A stretch of DNA of 64,000 nucleotides from Colwellia ponticola (GTDB lineage: Bacteria > Pseudomonadota > Gammaproteobacteria > Enterobacterales > Alteromonadaceae): the NCBI RefSeq assembly GCF_005885605.1, contig NZ_SZVP01000002.1, positions 248,001 through 312,000 on the forward strand, given 5' to 3'. A program made the position numbers and the translations under genes. The notes under the pieces are model-generated. The model had not been told where the DNA came from, ran no database searches, and saw only the letters and a program-made list of their open reading frames with translations. Shown here one piece after another: positions 8,859 to 17,374 of this stretch (position 1 is the first letter of the stretch; each line of letters starts with the position of its first letter).

Positions 8859-9044
8859 TACCATTAATCCGTATAACAAAGTGCTCTCTTAGCTAGAATT
8901 TAAAGGTTTAGAGGTAAGGCATTGATTGTAGAGAAGGGAGGCAGAAGAATGTGCCCCCTGCCTTTTCTAATAAGCTACCTCCGTGTAGCGTCCTTGTCAA
9001 AATCAATAACGATACATATCCATTACTCCTTCTGCCTATTGGTA
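8859..9044. repeat. Short inverted-repeat element, copy E (186 bp, variant)
   Basis: Begins TACCATTAATCCG and ends CCTATTGGTA. Its left half (AAGTGCTCTCTTAGC, AAGGCATTGATTGTAGA) aligns with the reverse complement of copy C at 25952-26214. Its right half (GTGTAGCG, TTGTCAAAATCAATAACG) aligns with copy D at 32887-33062. Flanks are TAA on the left (the stop codon of the MaoC gene) and TGA on the right, a degraded 3-bp duplication. An inner hairpin, GGAGGCAGAAG near GCCCCCTGCC, may act as a terminator for the gene before it. Confidence 0.75.
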
Positions 9045-9198
9045 TGAACGGAGAATATTTATTTAGCAGTTTAAAGTACAGTGTTCCTTGTTTTTACAGG
9101 TATGGGAAAGTACCATAGCGCCAATGTGTCTATTTGTTACTTACTTTTGTTAACACAGGTGAGTATTGCACAACCAGACAGCCCAATTAGAACTGTAA

Positions 9199-9460
9199 TA
9201 CCAATTCTATTAAATTTATTCCCAACTCAGAGTTATATTAGTGAGCTTATAACAAGCAAAATTTGTTAAGTATAGTTATTCTATATTTCATCAATTCTGT
9301 GCTGTTATCAGTTTGCTAATAAGCTCCCAAGGGCCAGTTTAAAAGGCTTACAGGCGGCGTTATTGATTTTGATAAGGGAATAACCATTCTCTTCAATCAA
9401 TGCCTTGCCTCTAAGCCTTTTAATTCTGGCTGAGTGGGAAATAACTTAATAGACTTGGTA
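9199..9460. repeat. Short inverted-repeat element, copy A (262 bp)
   Basis: Outer ends TACCAATTCTATTAA and TTAATAGACTTGGTA form imperfect terminal inverted repeats of about 32 bp. It is flanked on both sides by TAA (9196-9198 and 9461-9463). The reverse complement of copy B at 29893-30154 matches it base for base in length, with about 14 mismatches by eye and no gaps. The inner part can fold on itself (AAAAGGCTTA with TAAGCCTTTT). No protein is encoded, so it is non-autonomous. Confidence 0.9.
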
Positions 9461-9480
9461 TAAAGTTAATAATAAACGTT

Positions 9481-9518
9481 ACCACAAAAAGAGCACCTTG
9501 CTCTTTTTGTGGTTTTTA
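9481..9518 (+). terminator. Intrinsic terminator 13 bases before the YjiH start codon
   Basis: Perfect 14-bp stem ACCACAAAAAGAGC/GCTCTTTTTGTGGT with a 5-base loop, followed by TTTT. ATG of the next same-strand gene is at 9531. No room for a promoter remains after it, so it either attenuates that gene or is a displaced terminator of the gene upstream. Confidence 0.85.
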
Positions 9519-9530
9519 TAGGTTAAAAAT

Positions 9531-10946
9531 ATGTCTCAGCTACCCACTTCGTCGCAGTATAATATGCGTACATGGCTTACCTTTTTAGTTCCATCGCTAA
9601 TTGGTTTATTTTTATTTATGACGCCAGTCGCTATTGGTGACGGGATGACCATTCCCATTGCACTCATGGCTAAAGCAATTAAAGAGGGCGTTAGCTCGAT
9701 GATGATTGAGTTACTGACATTCATTATTTGTTTAACGGCTGTGCTCTCGCTATTAGCTAAAGTTGTTAAACCTAGCTTTATTAAAAAATCTTTTATATTA
9801 AAACACTTATTTGATGTTAACTGGCTTTGGCTAGGTATTCGTTTAGTGGGTATGCTGTTTATTGTTTTAACATTTTTAAGCCAAGCGGAGATAGATATTA
9901 AACCGCTGTTGCCTGAGTTTTTATTACCGATATTAAATGCCATTACTTCCCCAGACACAGGTGGCTTGGTATTAAACGATTTATTGCCTATTTTGTTTTC
10001 AGTATTTATTTTAGCGGGTTTATTACTGCCGCTGTTATTAAATTTTGGCTTATTAGAACTAGTGGGTACCTTGTTTACTAAACTTATGCGGCCTTTATTT
10101 GGTGTACCGGGGCGCAGTGCGGTTGACTGTGCGGCGTCGTGGTTAGGTGATGGTAGCGTAGGTATTTTAATGACCGCACGCCAGTATGAAGAAAAACATT
10201 ATACTGAGCGAGAAGCAGCCATCATTGGCACTACTTTTTCGGCGGTTTCGATTACCTTTAGCTTAGTGGTCATTGAACAAGTGGGCTTAGAAAGGTACTT
10301 TGCACCGTTTTATTTAACGGTGTGTTTAGCTGGTTTAGTCGCTGCGATTATTGTGCCGCGTTTGCCACCATTACGCTTCAAAAAAGATAGCTTTATAGAT
10401 GGCACTAAACGCCCTGAACATGCTGAATCTGTACCAAGTGGCAAAACATTATTTGGTCATTCTTTAGATGTAGCATTAGCTAAAGCACATAGTTCTCCAG
10501 GGTTTAAAAGCACGTTAAAAGAAGGCTTACACAATGCTTTTGATATGGTGTTTGCAGTATTACCAGTGGTCATGGCAGTAGGTACATTTGCGTTAATAAT
10601 TGCTACGTACACACCTATTTTTCAGTATTTAGGTATGCCGTTTATTCCTTTTTTAGAGTTGTTACAAATACCAGAGGCTGAGCTTGCCTCACAAACTATT
10701 ATGGTTGGTTTTGCTGATATGTTTATTCCTTCAATATTAGCAGCAGGGACAATTGAAAGTGATTTAACTCGCTTTATTATTGCGGCAATGAGTGTCACGC
10801 AACTTATTTATATGTCAGAAGTGGGTGCACTTTTACTCGGTAGTAAAATACCGGTTAATATTGTTGAGTTGTTTATTATTTTTATTCTTAGAACGGTGAT
10901 CACTTTACCGGTTATTGCGCTAATGGCGCACTGGTTAGTTGCTTAG
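9531..10946 (+). CDS. YjiH-family membrane protein with Gate (nucleoside recognition) domains
   Basis: 471-residue integral membrane protein with about ten hydrophobic segments. It opens with WLTFLVPSLIGLFLFMTPVAI and contains two Gate-domain regions, the first around SAVDCAASWLGDGSVGILMTARQYE and the second near the C-terminus around MVGFADMFIPSILAAG. YjiH/Gate proteins are related to the gating part of concentrative nucleoside transporters; transport of nucleosides or bases is assumed but not proven for the family. A terminator hairpin lies between any upstream promoter and its start, and the RBS is weak (TATAGG, 8 bases away). The two phosphoribosyltransferases that follow support a nucleobase role. 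Confidence 0.85.
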   Translation: MSQLPTSSQYNMRTWLTFLVPSLIGLFLFMTPVAIGDGMTIPIALMAKAIKEGVSSMMIELLTFIICLTAVLSLLAKVVKPSFIKKSFILKHLFDVNWLWLGIRLVGMLFIVLTFLSQAEIDIKPLLPEFLLPILNAITSPDTGGLVLNDLLPILFSVFILAGLLLPLLLNFGLLELVGTLFTKLMRPLFGVPGRSAVDCAASWLGDGSVGILMTARQYEEKHYTEREAAIIGTTFSAVSITFSLVVIEQVGLERYFAPFYLTVCLAGLVAAIIVPRLPPLRFKKDSFIDGTKRPEHAESVPSGKTLFGHSLDVALAKAHSSPGFKSTLKEGLHNAFDMVFAVLPVVMAVGTFALIIATYTPIFQYLGMPFIPFLELLQIPEAELASQTIMVGFADMFIPSILAAGTIESDLTRFIIAAMSVTQLIYMSEVGALLLGSKIPVNIVELFIIFILRTVITLPVIALMAHWLVA

Positions 10947-10964
10947 CGAGTAAGTGATAAATAT

Positions 10965-10993
10965 AAAAAAGCCCTGAAAATCAGGGCTTTTTT
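10965..10993. terminator. Bidirectional terminator
   Basis: AAAAAAGCCCTGA/TCAGGGCTTTTTT hairpin between the convergent YjiH and phosphoribosyltransferase genes. Confidence 0.9.
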
Positions 10994-11039
10994 ATTTCTG
11001 TAAGGTGTGCTTTTAGAAATAGTGGGATTAGCTTAGAGG

Positions 11040-11636
11040 CTATTCACTGGTAATAAATAACGCTGGATCAATTGATTGATAGGCAAATGATTTATGTTGT
11101 TTAATTTCAGCGAGTGATAAGCCTTGCAATTCATAAGGAAAAACAACCCAGTCATCGGTTTGATGGATAAAGTAGTCAGGACCTGTGTTCTCAGGTAATG
11201 ACGCATTTTTCCACACCGTAGCTACACGAACGTCTGTTGGCATGTTTTTTCTTAGTCTTTTTTTCAGCTCGTTAATAGTGGCATTAACATTACTACCAGA
11301 GCGATACATATCATCAACAATAAGTAATTTATCATCAATATTTAGTTTATTCACTAAATAGGTAAGTCCATGTACACGAATAGGTTGTTGACTGTGCGCT
11401 TGCTCTTGGTAACGTTCAAAGCCAGCATAAGAAGTACGAATTGAAATATGGTCGGTTTGTACACCAAGCGTTTGTAAACACTCTTGTACATAAATACCCA
11501 CAGAACTGCCACCGCGCCAAAGCCCAACGATAAACGTTGGTTTAAAGCCACTTTCCATTATTTGGGTTGCTAATTGAAAGGACTCTTCAATTAACGAGTC
11601 TTCATCTAAAAATTTTTTTTCAGGATATGTAGCCAA
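11040..11636 (-). CDS. Phosphoribosyltransferase-like protein with altered PRPP loop
   Basis: 198-residue type I phosphoribosyltransferase fold: FKPTFIVGLWRGGSSVGIYV at the N-terminus and a central PRPP-loop strand LLIVDDMYRSGSNVN. The canonical loop is hydrophobics-D-D/E-x-x-D-T-G; here the Asp that serves as general base in purine PRTases is Arg, and Thr is Ser. The divergent neighbour (11767) is a clear paralogue that keeps VDDVFDTGRS. This copy may therefore be a weak enzyme or a PRPP/nucleotide sensor. It shares a 130-bp promoter region with its paralogue and ends at a bidirectional terminator shared with the YjiH gene. Confidence 0.8.
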   Translation of the reverse strand: MATYPEKKFLDEDSLIEESFQLATQIMESGFKPTFIVGLWRGGSSVGIYVQECLQTLGVQTDHISIRTSYAGFERYQEQAHSQQPIRVHGLTYLVNKLNIDDKLLIVDDMYRSGSNVNATINELKKRLRKNMPTDVRVATVWKNASLPENTGPDYFIHQTDDWVVFPYELQGLSLAEIKQHKSFAYQSIDPALFITSE

Positions 11637-11766
11637 GAAATCACCAACTTAGTGTATTATATTGTATAATTTATCTAGCACTAAATTAGAACATAAAAGT
11701 TCTTTTGATTCAATATTTAGTCGCTTGATTTAATAGCTTGATTTTAATATTCGACTTGGGATTCAC

Positions 11767-12342
11767 ATGGCAGAAAAACTCTACTTAACAGCACAATCTT
11801 TATTAGAAGATTCTTATGAATTAGCACGTAAGGTGTTAGATAGTAACTTTAAACCGACTTTTATTGTCGCTATTTGGCGAGGTGGTGCACCTATTGGTAT
11901 TGCTGTGCAAGAATTCTTAGCTGTACATGGTATTAAATCTGACCATATTGCCATTAGAACGTCTTCGTACGCAGCAAAAATAGATCAGCAACAAAAAGAA
12001 GTTAGAGTGCACAGTATTAATTACTTGGTTAATAATCTTCAATGCCACGATAAGCTATTATTGGTTGATGATGTCTTTGATACAGGGCGTTCAATTGACG
12101 CGATTATTAATGAGTTACAAAAACAAACTCGTCTTAATATGCCTGAAGATATCAGAATTGCAGTGCCTTATTACAAGCCGTCACGTAATGTAACTGACCG
12201 TGTACCAGACTATTACATTCATGAAACCAGTGCTTGGCTTAAATACCCACATTCGCTTGAAGGATTATCAGCGAGTGAAATAGCGGAACAACGTCCTCGT
12301 TTATATGAAATTATCAAAGATTTTTTACCTGCTGAAGAATAA
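11767..12342 (+). CDS. Phosphoribosyltransferase (purine PRT type)
   Basis: 191-residue type I phosphoribosyltransferase. FKPTFIVAIWRGGAPIGIAV leads the core and LLLVDDVFDTGRSID is an intact PRPP loop, so it should transfer a purine base to PRPP. It resembles hypoxanthine/xanthine-type PRTs, but base specificity cannot be decided. It is a divergent paralogue of the gene at 11040-11636, about half identical by eye, including the shared ending pattern PDYYIHET...YPHSLEGLSASEI. It is followed by a terminator shared with the convergent NCS2 permease. Together they suggest salvage of imported bases. Confidence 0.88.
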   Translation: MAEKLYLTAQSLLEDSYELARKVLDSNFKPTFIVAIWRGGAPIGIAVQEFLAVHGIKSDHIAIRTSSYAAKIDQQQKEVRVHSINYLVNNLQCHDKLLLVDDVFDTGRSIDAIINELQKQTRLNMPEDIRIAVPYYKPSRNVTDRVPDYYIHETSAWLKYPHSLEGLSASEIAEQRPRLYEIIKDFLPAEE

Positions 12343-12414
12343 CGTTAGCGGCGGTGTATTACCTGCTCAATTATTTCATTAGTTATCGGATTAGTTAATC
12401 AAATAAGTATTAAT

Positions 12415-12451
12415 AAAAAAGCCAATGCTATTACTAGCATTGGCTTTTTTT
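12415..12451. terminator. Bidirectional terminator
   Basis: AAAAAAGCCAATGCTA, 4-base loop, TAGCATTGGCTTTTTTT. It serves the convergent PRT and NCS2 permease genes. Confidence 0.92.
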
Positions 12452-12498
12452 ATTCTTTTATTTAGCGCTTATTTTGCACTGTTGTTATCGCTAAGCTG

Positions 12499-13797
12499 TT
12501 ATTGCTCAGTGGCTTTTTCACGTCCAGGTAATAATAAGTTAAGAAACAACGCAATTAACGAGCCTGTGGTAATACCTGACGCTAAGATGACTTTTAAAAA
12601 CTCAGGAAGATTAGTTAACAGTTCAGGGCGAACAGTAACTGCCATACCCGCACCAATACTAATCGCAATAATAAGACCATTACGTTTAGTGTGTTGTGTG
12701 GTTGAAAGAATATTAACACCAGCAGTAATAATCATCGCAAACATCAGTAAGCCAGCACCACCTAATACCGGTAATGGAATAATAACGATTAGTGCGCCTA
12801 ATACGGGGAAAAGCCCCGCTAAAATGAGCATAACGCCAGTGATAGTGACGACATAACGACTAGCAACACCGGTTATACCAACAATACCGACGTTTTGCGA
12901 AAACGAAGAAAAAGGTGTAGTAGAAAAAACAGACGCTAACGCCGAACCAACGCCGTCTGCTAAAATACCGCGAGAGAGCTTCTTGCCGGTAAGTTTTGTT
13001 TTAGTCACGGTCGATAACGCAAAGAAGTCACCAGTAGATTCAATAATAGTCACTAGGTAAGCGATTGACATACCGATGATACCGCTGATCGGAAAGCTTA
13101 AACCAAAGTGTAACGGTGTTGGTAAAGCAACCCATGATGCTTGATGCACGGGAGCAAAATCAACTAAGCCCAATGCCGCACAAGCAGCAAAGCCAATGAC
13201 CATACCCATCACTACAGCAGAGGCAGAAAAAATGCCTTTGCCAAATTGAGCAAAAGCAATCACGATAGCCAACACAGATAAACCAATTAATAAATTAGTT
13301 ATTGAGGCGTAGCCTTCACTACCCACTTGTCCGCCCGCTATCCAGTCAACAGCAACAGGAATAAGCGATAAACCAACCAGGGTTACCACAGTACCGGTAA
13401 CAATTGGCGGAAATAACTTACGAATGGTCGGCATAAAGAAACTACCGATAATCATCACTAAAGAAGCCACTAACGCAGAGCCTAAAATACCCGCGACGCC
13501 ATGTTCAAAGCCAATAGCAATGGATACACCAACAAAAGTAAAACTTGTGCCCATTACTACGGGTAATTTAATACCAACAGGACCAACGCCACGACATTGA
13601 ATAATAGTAACAACACCAGAGACTAACATAGCAGCATTAACTAACACCACCATATCTTCAGTTGAAAGACCGAGCACACCACCTACCACTAAAGGCACAG
13701 CAATAATTGCGCCTAAAGCCGCTAATAAATGTTGCGCGGCCAGTAAAATAGAGGTGCCAACAGGTGGCTTATCTTCCACTTTATACAATAATTCCAT
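12499..13797 (-). CDS. NCS2 nucleobase permease (xanthine/urate type)
   Basis: 432-residue NCS2/NAT permease with about 14 hydrophobic segments. The family motif appears as SQNVGIVGITGVASR; the leading Gln-Asn is typical of purine (xanthine or urate) carriers, whereas uracil carriers have Glu-Asn. The essential TM8 Glu is in IIESTGDFF, and PVVMGTSFTF marks the TM3 region. It should be a proton symporter in the inner membrane. The coding region is preceded by a roughly 220-base structured leader (13854-14073), which suggests RNA-level control. With the PRTs and YjiH protein it forms an uptake and salvage block. Confidence 0.9.
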   Translation of the reverse strand: MELLYKVEDKPPVGTSILLAAQHLLAALGAIIAVPLVVGGVLGLSTEDMVVLVNAAMLVSGVVTIIQCRGVGPVGIKLPVVMGTSFTFVGVSIAIGFEHGVAGILGSALVASLVMIIGSFFMPTIRKLFPPIVTGTVVTLVGLSLIPVAVDWIAGGQVGSEGYASITNLLIGLSVLAIVIAFAQFGKGIFSASAVVMGMVIGFAACAALGLVDFAPVHQASWVALPTPLHFGLSFPISGIIGMSIAYLVTIIESTGDFFALSTVTKTKLTGKKLSRGILADGVGSALASVFSTTPFSSFSQNVGIVGITGVASRYVVTITGVMLILAGLFPVLGALIVIIPLPVLGGAGLLMFAMIITAGVNILSTTQHTKRNGLIIAISIGAGMAVTVRPELLTNLPEFLKVILASGITTGSLIALFLNLLLPGREKATEQ

Positions 13798-13853
13798 AGA
13801 ACTTTACCTAACTTAATATTATCTTTTGAGTTGTCTTTTGAGCTAGCTACTGA

Positions 13854-14017
13854 CCGGATGAACCGTGTCTTTAACTAGCTCGGTGTCACGGTATAATTAA
13901 AATAGCTCCGCCGGATGTACCGTGCAGAGCTATTAAAATTTAATGTCGATATTTTACCAAGCATGGTATTTGCTTAGCTACTTGGTAATGACGACGGATA
14001 AAAAAGTAAGTACCGTG
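13854..14017 (-). promoter_or_regulatory. Structured leader of NCS2 permease (candidate cis-regulatory RNA)
   Basis: Read on the minus strand. A hairpin AATAGCTC...GAGCTATT (around 13902-13934) encloses CACGGTACATCCGG. Downstream TACCGTG (13887-13893 on plus) is the exact complement of CACGGTA (13918-13924), so pairing these would break the hairpin. A second hairpin, GAGCTAG...CTAGCTC (13841-13883), encloses CACGGTTCATCCGG. The 14-base word CCGGATGNACCGTG therefore occurs twice as a direct repeat 57 bases apart on plus, and CACGGTA once more at 14011-14017. This is the layout of an attenuator or tandem aptamer. I do not recognise it as a known riboswitch class. Confidence 0.5.
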
Positions 14018-14747
14018 TAACTTTACTTCTCTTTTTACTCACCTAAAGAGGTGAAGTAAAATCAGTTGCCCTGTCAAGATCGTGCCGTTTATCTTGAGGT
14101 GTAAAATAGGGTTATGTGTATATTTATATTATGAGGAACAATAACTTACAGGGTGGGTAAAGTGCCGTTTTGCCATTAATAGTTATTATTTTAAGCTAAA
14201 TATCATTGATATGATCCGTTATAGCAAAAAAACAGGTCGACTATAGTCTAGACATTATGAGTAAGTCTATATTTGTCTCTGGCTTTAATTCCACATTATG
14301 GTTACTCACTGACTCAGCAATATAAGCGATATAGGTTAGCTTGTTATTGCTTCACTTTTTAACGTATAAAGCCACTATCATGTGGAAAATTATGCCTAAC
14401 CACACAGTGTAAACCAAGTTAAGTGTTCTGAGAAAGCGGCATAATACAAAGTTAATGTAGACTGTTCAAACTTAATTTTAGCGTATAAGCGTTTTGATAT
14501 TTACAGCAATAGTAAAACGTCTCAATAATCAGGCGTAAATCATGTAAAGAACACACGACCAATATTTGTTAATGAATATATTATTCAGTGGTTTATAAAA
14601 CTATCAAAGGTTTATTAGCGCTAAAAACAATAACAAGTGTTCTATTCTCAGAGGGTATATCGATAAGTGGTTATAAGCGTAAACTTAAGTTTAAGTGATT
14701 GCAGAGCTCACTATGACGAGTAATAAGATTACCTTTTATATGTTTGA
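14018..14747. other. Intergenic stretch without recognised gene
   Basis: A short hairpin (TTCACCTCTTTAGGTGA on minus, near 14036-14056) belongs to the permease leader or promoter side. The remaining sequence is AT-rich, with stops in all frames and no repeat that I can place. Confidence 0.6.
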
Positions 14748-14787
14748 ATTAATGAACATAGCTTAGGCCCAGGCTATGCTCATTAAT
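14748..14787. terminator. Hairpin downstream of catalase-like gene
   Basis: ATTAATGA-A-CATAGC pairs with GCTATG-C-TCATTAAT around a 10-base loop. This gives a 14-bp stem with one mismatch, 40 bases after the minus-strand stop. No clear T tract follows, so it may only stabilise the mRNA end. Confidence 0.55.
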
Positions 14788-14827
14788 ATATAAGTAATGT
14801 TCTAGAATAAACTGACTAGTTAAGCAC

Positions 14828-15823
14828 TTATTGGCCGCTTAATCTTTTGCCAAAAGAAATAGCATAGGCTTGAGAACGCATTTTTAATACCGGGTCAGCG
14901 CTTGGTGTAAAACCAGCGGATATTACATTAGGGTCAAAGTTAATGTTTTTACAGGCCTCGCCGCCACTGGTTTTAATAGTTACTTTGCCAAGTGCTACTT
15001 GAGGACGTTCACTTGGCCACTGCTGTGATGGGTCAATATCGCTGTCTTGGGCTTCACCTAAGCTTGCCATAATAGTAAAACTAATCGTTTCATTTTTAAG
15101 CTGTTTAGCAAAAGTATCAACTAGAAACTCAGTTGGCATCTTATCCGCCTCAGACTTTTCTAGTGTTTTCACACCTAAGCTTGGCTCAATATGCCAACGA
15201 AATTTAGTTTTCTGTCCATTGGTTTGCTCAAAGTAAAAGGTGTGTAAGCCAAAAAACTCAGTGTTAGCAAATGATGCGGCTGTTTTAGCTGTTTTATTCC
15301 ATAGAGCATTCGCTTGGACACTTGGGTGCTGTTTGATATAGGCCATCGTTTTAGCAGGATCAGATTTTCCATTTTCATCAGGAATTAATGTCGATAAAAA
15401 GCCATAGAAAGTTTCTGGATCCTTACCTGCAAATACCGGGAAATTGTTACCCGTAAAAGTATGTAAAGAGCCATTAGGTAACTGAATTTGCATGCCCATA
15501 CCACGAGCACCAGGCGACTTTTCATCGCTATTAGGGTTAGAGCCACCTACAGAAAAACGCATAGTTACCGGCAATTCCCCGTTTGACAGCAGCTGTGAAC
15601 CGGTGAAATACTTGCTGGGCGCTGGCAAAAAAGTACCAGAGGCACACAAGCCTTTAGCGTGTGCCTTTCGATAGCCAGGATGTTGCCCACCAAGCTTGCC
15701 AAACAGTTCAATAAAATCATTTGCTTGAATAGTTTTGTCATTAGCTACTGCATTCGACGTTGTAGCAGCACCTACAATGAGTAAAAATGTGGTGATAGAT
15801 GAGGTGATTAGGTTATGCTTCAT
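14828..15823 (-). CDS. SrpA-like catalase-related peroxidase, exported
   Basis: 331-residue small haem catalase-family protein (SrpA/KatA-related, much shorter than classical catalase). A signal peptide ends near TTSNAVA. HAKGLCASG carries the distal His, TMRFSVGGSNPNSDEK and GARGMGMQI form the haem pocket, and the C-terminal RSQAYAISFGKRL carries the Arg-x-x-x-Tyr haem ligand. It probably degrades organic or hydrogen peroxide in the periplasm. Cys residues in GLCASG and GEACKN are conserved with the second paralogue at 62788, suggesting a disulfide. It is transcribed alone, with its own promoter region to 16254. Confidence 0.9.
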   Translation of the reverse strand: MKHNLITSSITTFLLIVGAATTSNAVANDKTIQANDFIELFGKLGGQHPGYRKAHAKGLCASGTFLPAPSKYFTGSQLLSNGELPVTMRFSVGGSNPNSDEKSPGARGMGMQIQLPNGSLHTFTGNNFPVFAGKDPETFYGFLSTLIPDENGKSDPAKTMAYIKQHPSVQANALWNKTAKTAASFANTEFFGLHTFYFEQTNGQKTKFRWHIEPSLGVKTLEKSEADKMPTEFLVDTFAKQLKNETISFTIMASLGEAQDSDIDPSQQWPSERPQVALGKVTIKTSGGEACKNINFDPNVISAGFTPSADPVLKMRSQAYAISFGKRLSGQ

Positions 15824-16254
15824 TGGTATTTTTTAACCTTATTGATAAATATGTAACTTATTAACTATTAATAGAAAACTATACGAAACTCTTTAGATCT
15901 AAGATCATAATATTATCTGCAATATCAGTAAAAAGGATAATAAATAGTAGCACTTAGGTTTAATCGCTTTAATAGGTTTAATGCTTGTTGCTAAGCATGA
16001 TAGCTTAAATAATGATAGCTTATACCTGTTAACTCGAGGTAGAAAAAAGTTGAGAGGCCTAATATGTTAGATCTGTCGAATTATCGCCGTTTACTGTAAT
16101 CTTTATTATAGTTAAGAGTAATTCTCACACGTAACCTGCACCCTTCATTGTGAGTAACGGCTAAATTGTATTAAGGGTTAGCTCAATTAAAAAATTAATT
16201 GAACAAGTTAAATGAAAAAATAGGATTAATAACTAACGATAAATAGGAAGTATT
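15824..16254. other. Divergent promoter region, catalase-like and globin
   Basis: AT-rich, with no ORF or hairpin with a T tract. It contains CAATTAAAAAATTAATTG (16185-16202), an inverted repeat about 55 bases before the globin start. It must hold both divergent promoters. Confidence 0.5.
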
Positions 16255-16623
16255 ATGACCAAGCCTTTATTTGAACGTTTAGGTGGTGAAGTTGCAGTGA
16301 ATGCTGCAGTTGATATCTTTTACCGTAAGGTATTAACGGATAAGTCTATAGCGCCTTTTTTCAATACTGTTAATATGAACAATCAAATGGCCAAGCAAAA
16401 AAGATTTTTAACCATGGCATTTGGTGGACCTAACAACTATTCAGGTAACGATATGCGCAAAGTCCATGCCCCCTTGATCGCTAAAGGTTTAAATGAGTCA
16501 CACTTTATTGCCGTGGTAGATCATTTAGTGGCCACATTACAAGAGTTAGATGTCGAACAAGCGTTAATTGACGAAGTCATGGTAATTGTTGCTAGCACCC
16601 ACGATGACGTATTAGGTTTATAA
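16255..16623 (+). CDS. Group 1 truncated haemoglobin
   Basis: 122-residue globin of the TrHb1 (GlbN) class. It begins LFERLGGEVAVNAAVDIFYRKVL with Phe-Tyr at B9-B10; FLTMAFGG is the E-helix region, and MRKVHAPL holds the proximal histidine. AGGAAG precedes ATG 16255. The family binds O2 and NO and often detoxifies nitric oxide or peroxide. The divergent peroxidase-like neighbour fits a shared oxidative or nitrosative role, which is inferred. Confidence 0.93.
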   Translation: MTKPLFERLGGEVAVNAAVDIFYRKVLTDKSIAPFFNTVNMNNQMAKQKRFLTMAFGGPNNYSGNDMRKVHAPLIAKGLNESHFIAVVDHLVATLQELDVEQALIDEVMVIVASTHDDVLGL

Positions 16624-16791
16624 GTCGTAGTGACTGCTACTGTCGCTCAAAATTAGCTTAGATTGACTTAATGATGGTCTCGCTTTACTTTAGAGCCCAT
16701 TTAATTTTAAAATATTGAATTTATTTAATTAGGCATTAACCATTACCTCGAGATTAACAGCTGTTTTCTTAGCAGGTATTAAATACTATAT

Positions 16792-17349
16792 ATGTGCATA
16801 AAATTCATTCCGCTTACGCAAGATGACGTTAACTATTCCAATGTAATCGATCTCTACAAGGAAGCTTTTACTACCGTTAGACGAGTCCCCTCATGGCTGC
16901 TTCGCTACAAGATGCGCAAAGGTAAACCTGGTTTTAGTGTGTTGTATGAACATGATACTTGGATTGGCTTACTTTATGTTACTGAGCACAAAGATATTGT
17001 GTTCGTGCATTTTTTTGCGATAGCTCAATGTAGTCGTTCATTAGGCTATGGTAGTAAAGTCATTGATGCAATGAAAGCAAAATATGTCGACAAGCGAATA
17101 GTCCTCAATATTGAAGAACTTGAAGAAAAGCAAAAAAACTATCAACAAAGAATTAAGCGAAAAGCGTTTTATGTAAAGAATGGTTTTAGTACTTCTGGCT
17201 ATGTGGTTAAAGAGCCTCAAGAACGACTTGAGATATTAATATTGGGTGGCGATATCAGTAAACAAGAAATAGAAGCACTGTATAAAAACTTTTTTAGTGG
17301 GCTGCTTGGTTTTCTTTATCGGCCTGCAATCATAAAAATAGCGTTATAG
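16792..17349 (+). CDS. GNAT-family N-acetyltransferase
   Basis: 185-residue protein with the GNAT core. Beta-strands around KDIVFVHFFAIAQCSRSLGYGSKVIDAM include the acetyl-CoA pyrophosphate loop (R-S-L-G-Y-G-S), followed by IVLNIEE and a C-terminal YVKNGFSTSGYVV, the usual beta-6/beta-7 ending. The acceptor is unknown. The LysE-type exporter starts 25 bases downstream, so the two may form a transcript; a resistance or export pair is possible but not shown. Confidence 0.82.
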   Translation: MCIKFIPLTQDDVNYSNVIDLYKEAFTTVRRVPSWLLRYKMRKGKPGFSVLYEHDTWIGLLYVTEHKDIVFVHFFAIAQCSRSLGYGSKVIDAMKAKYVDKRIVLNIEELEEKQKNYQQRIKRKAFYVKNGFSTSGYVVKEPQERLEILILGGDISKQEIEALYKNFFSGLLGFLYRPAIIKIAL

Positions 17350-17374
17350 TTTTCAATCAAAGAGTAGAATCTGT

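Noticed and set aside
9081..9269. 62-residue plus-strand ORF downstream of the MaoC gene
   Set aside because: It runs into the inverted-repeat element copy A, has no ribosome site and no recognisable protein features.
12425..12856. 143-residue plus-strand ORF overlapping the NCS2 permease
   Set aside because: It begins inside a terminator hairpin and is the reverse of membrane-segment codons. The permease on minus has full family motifs.
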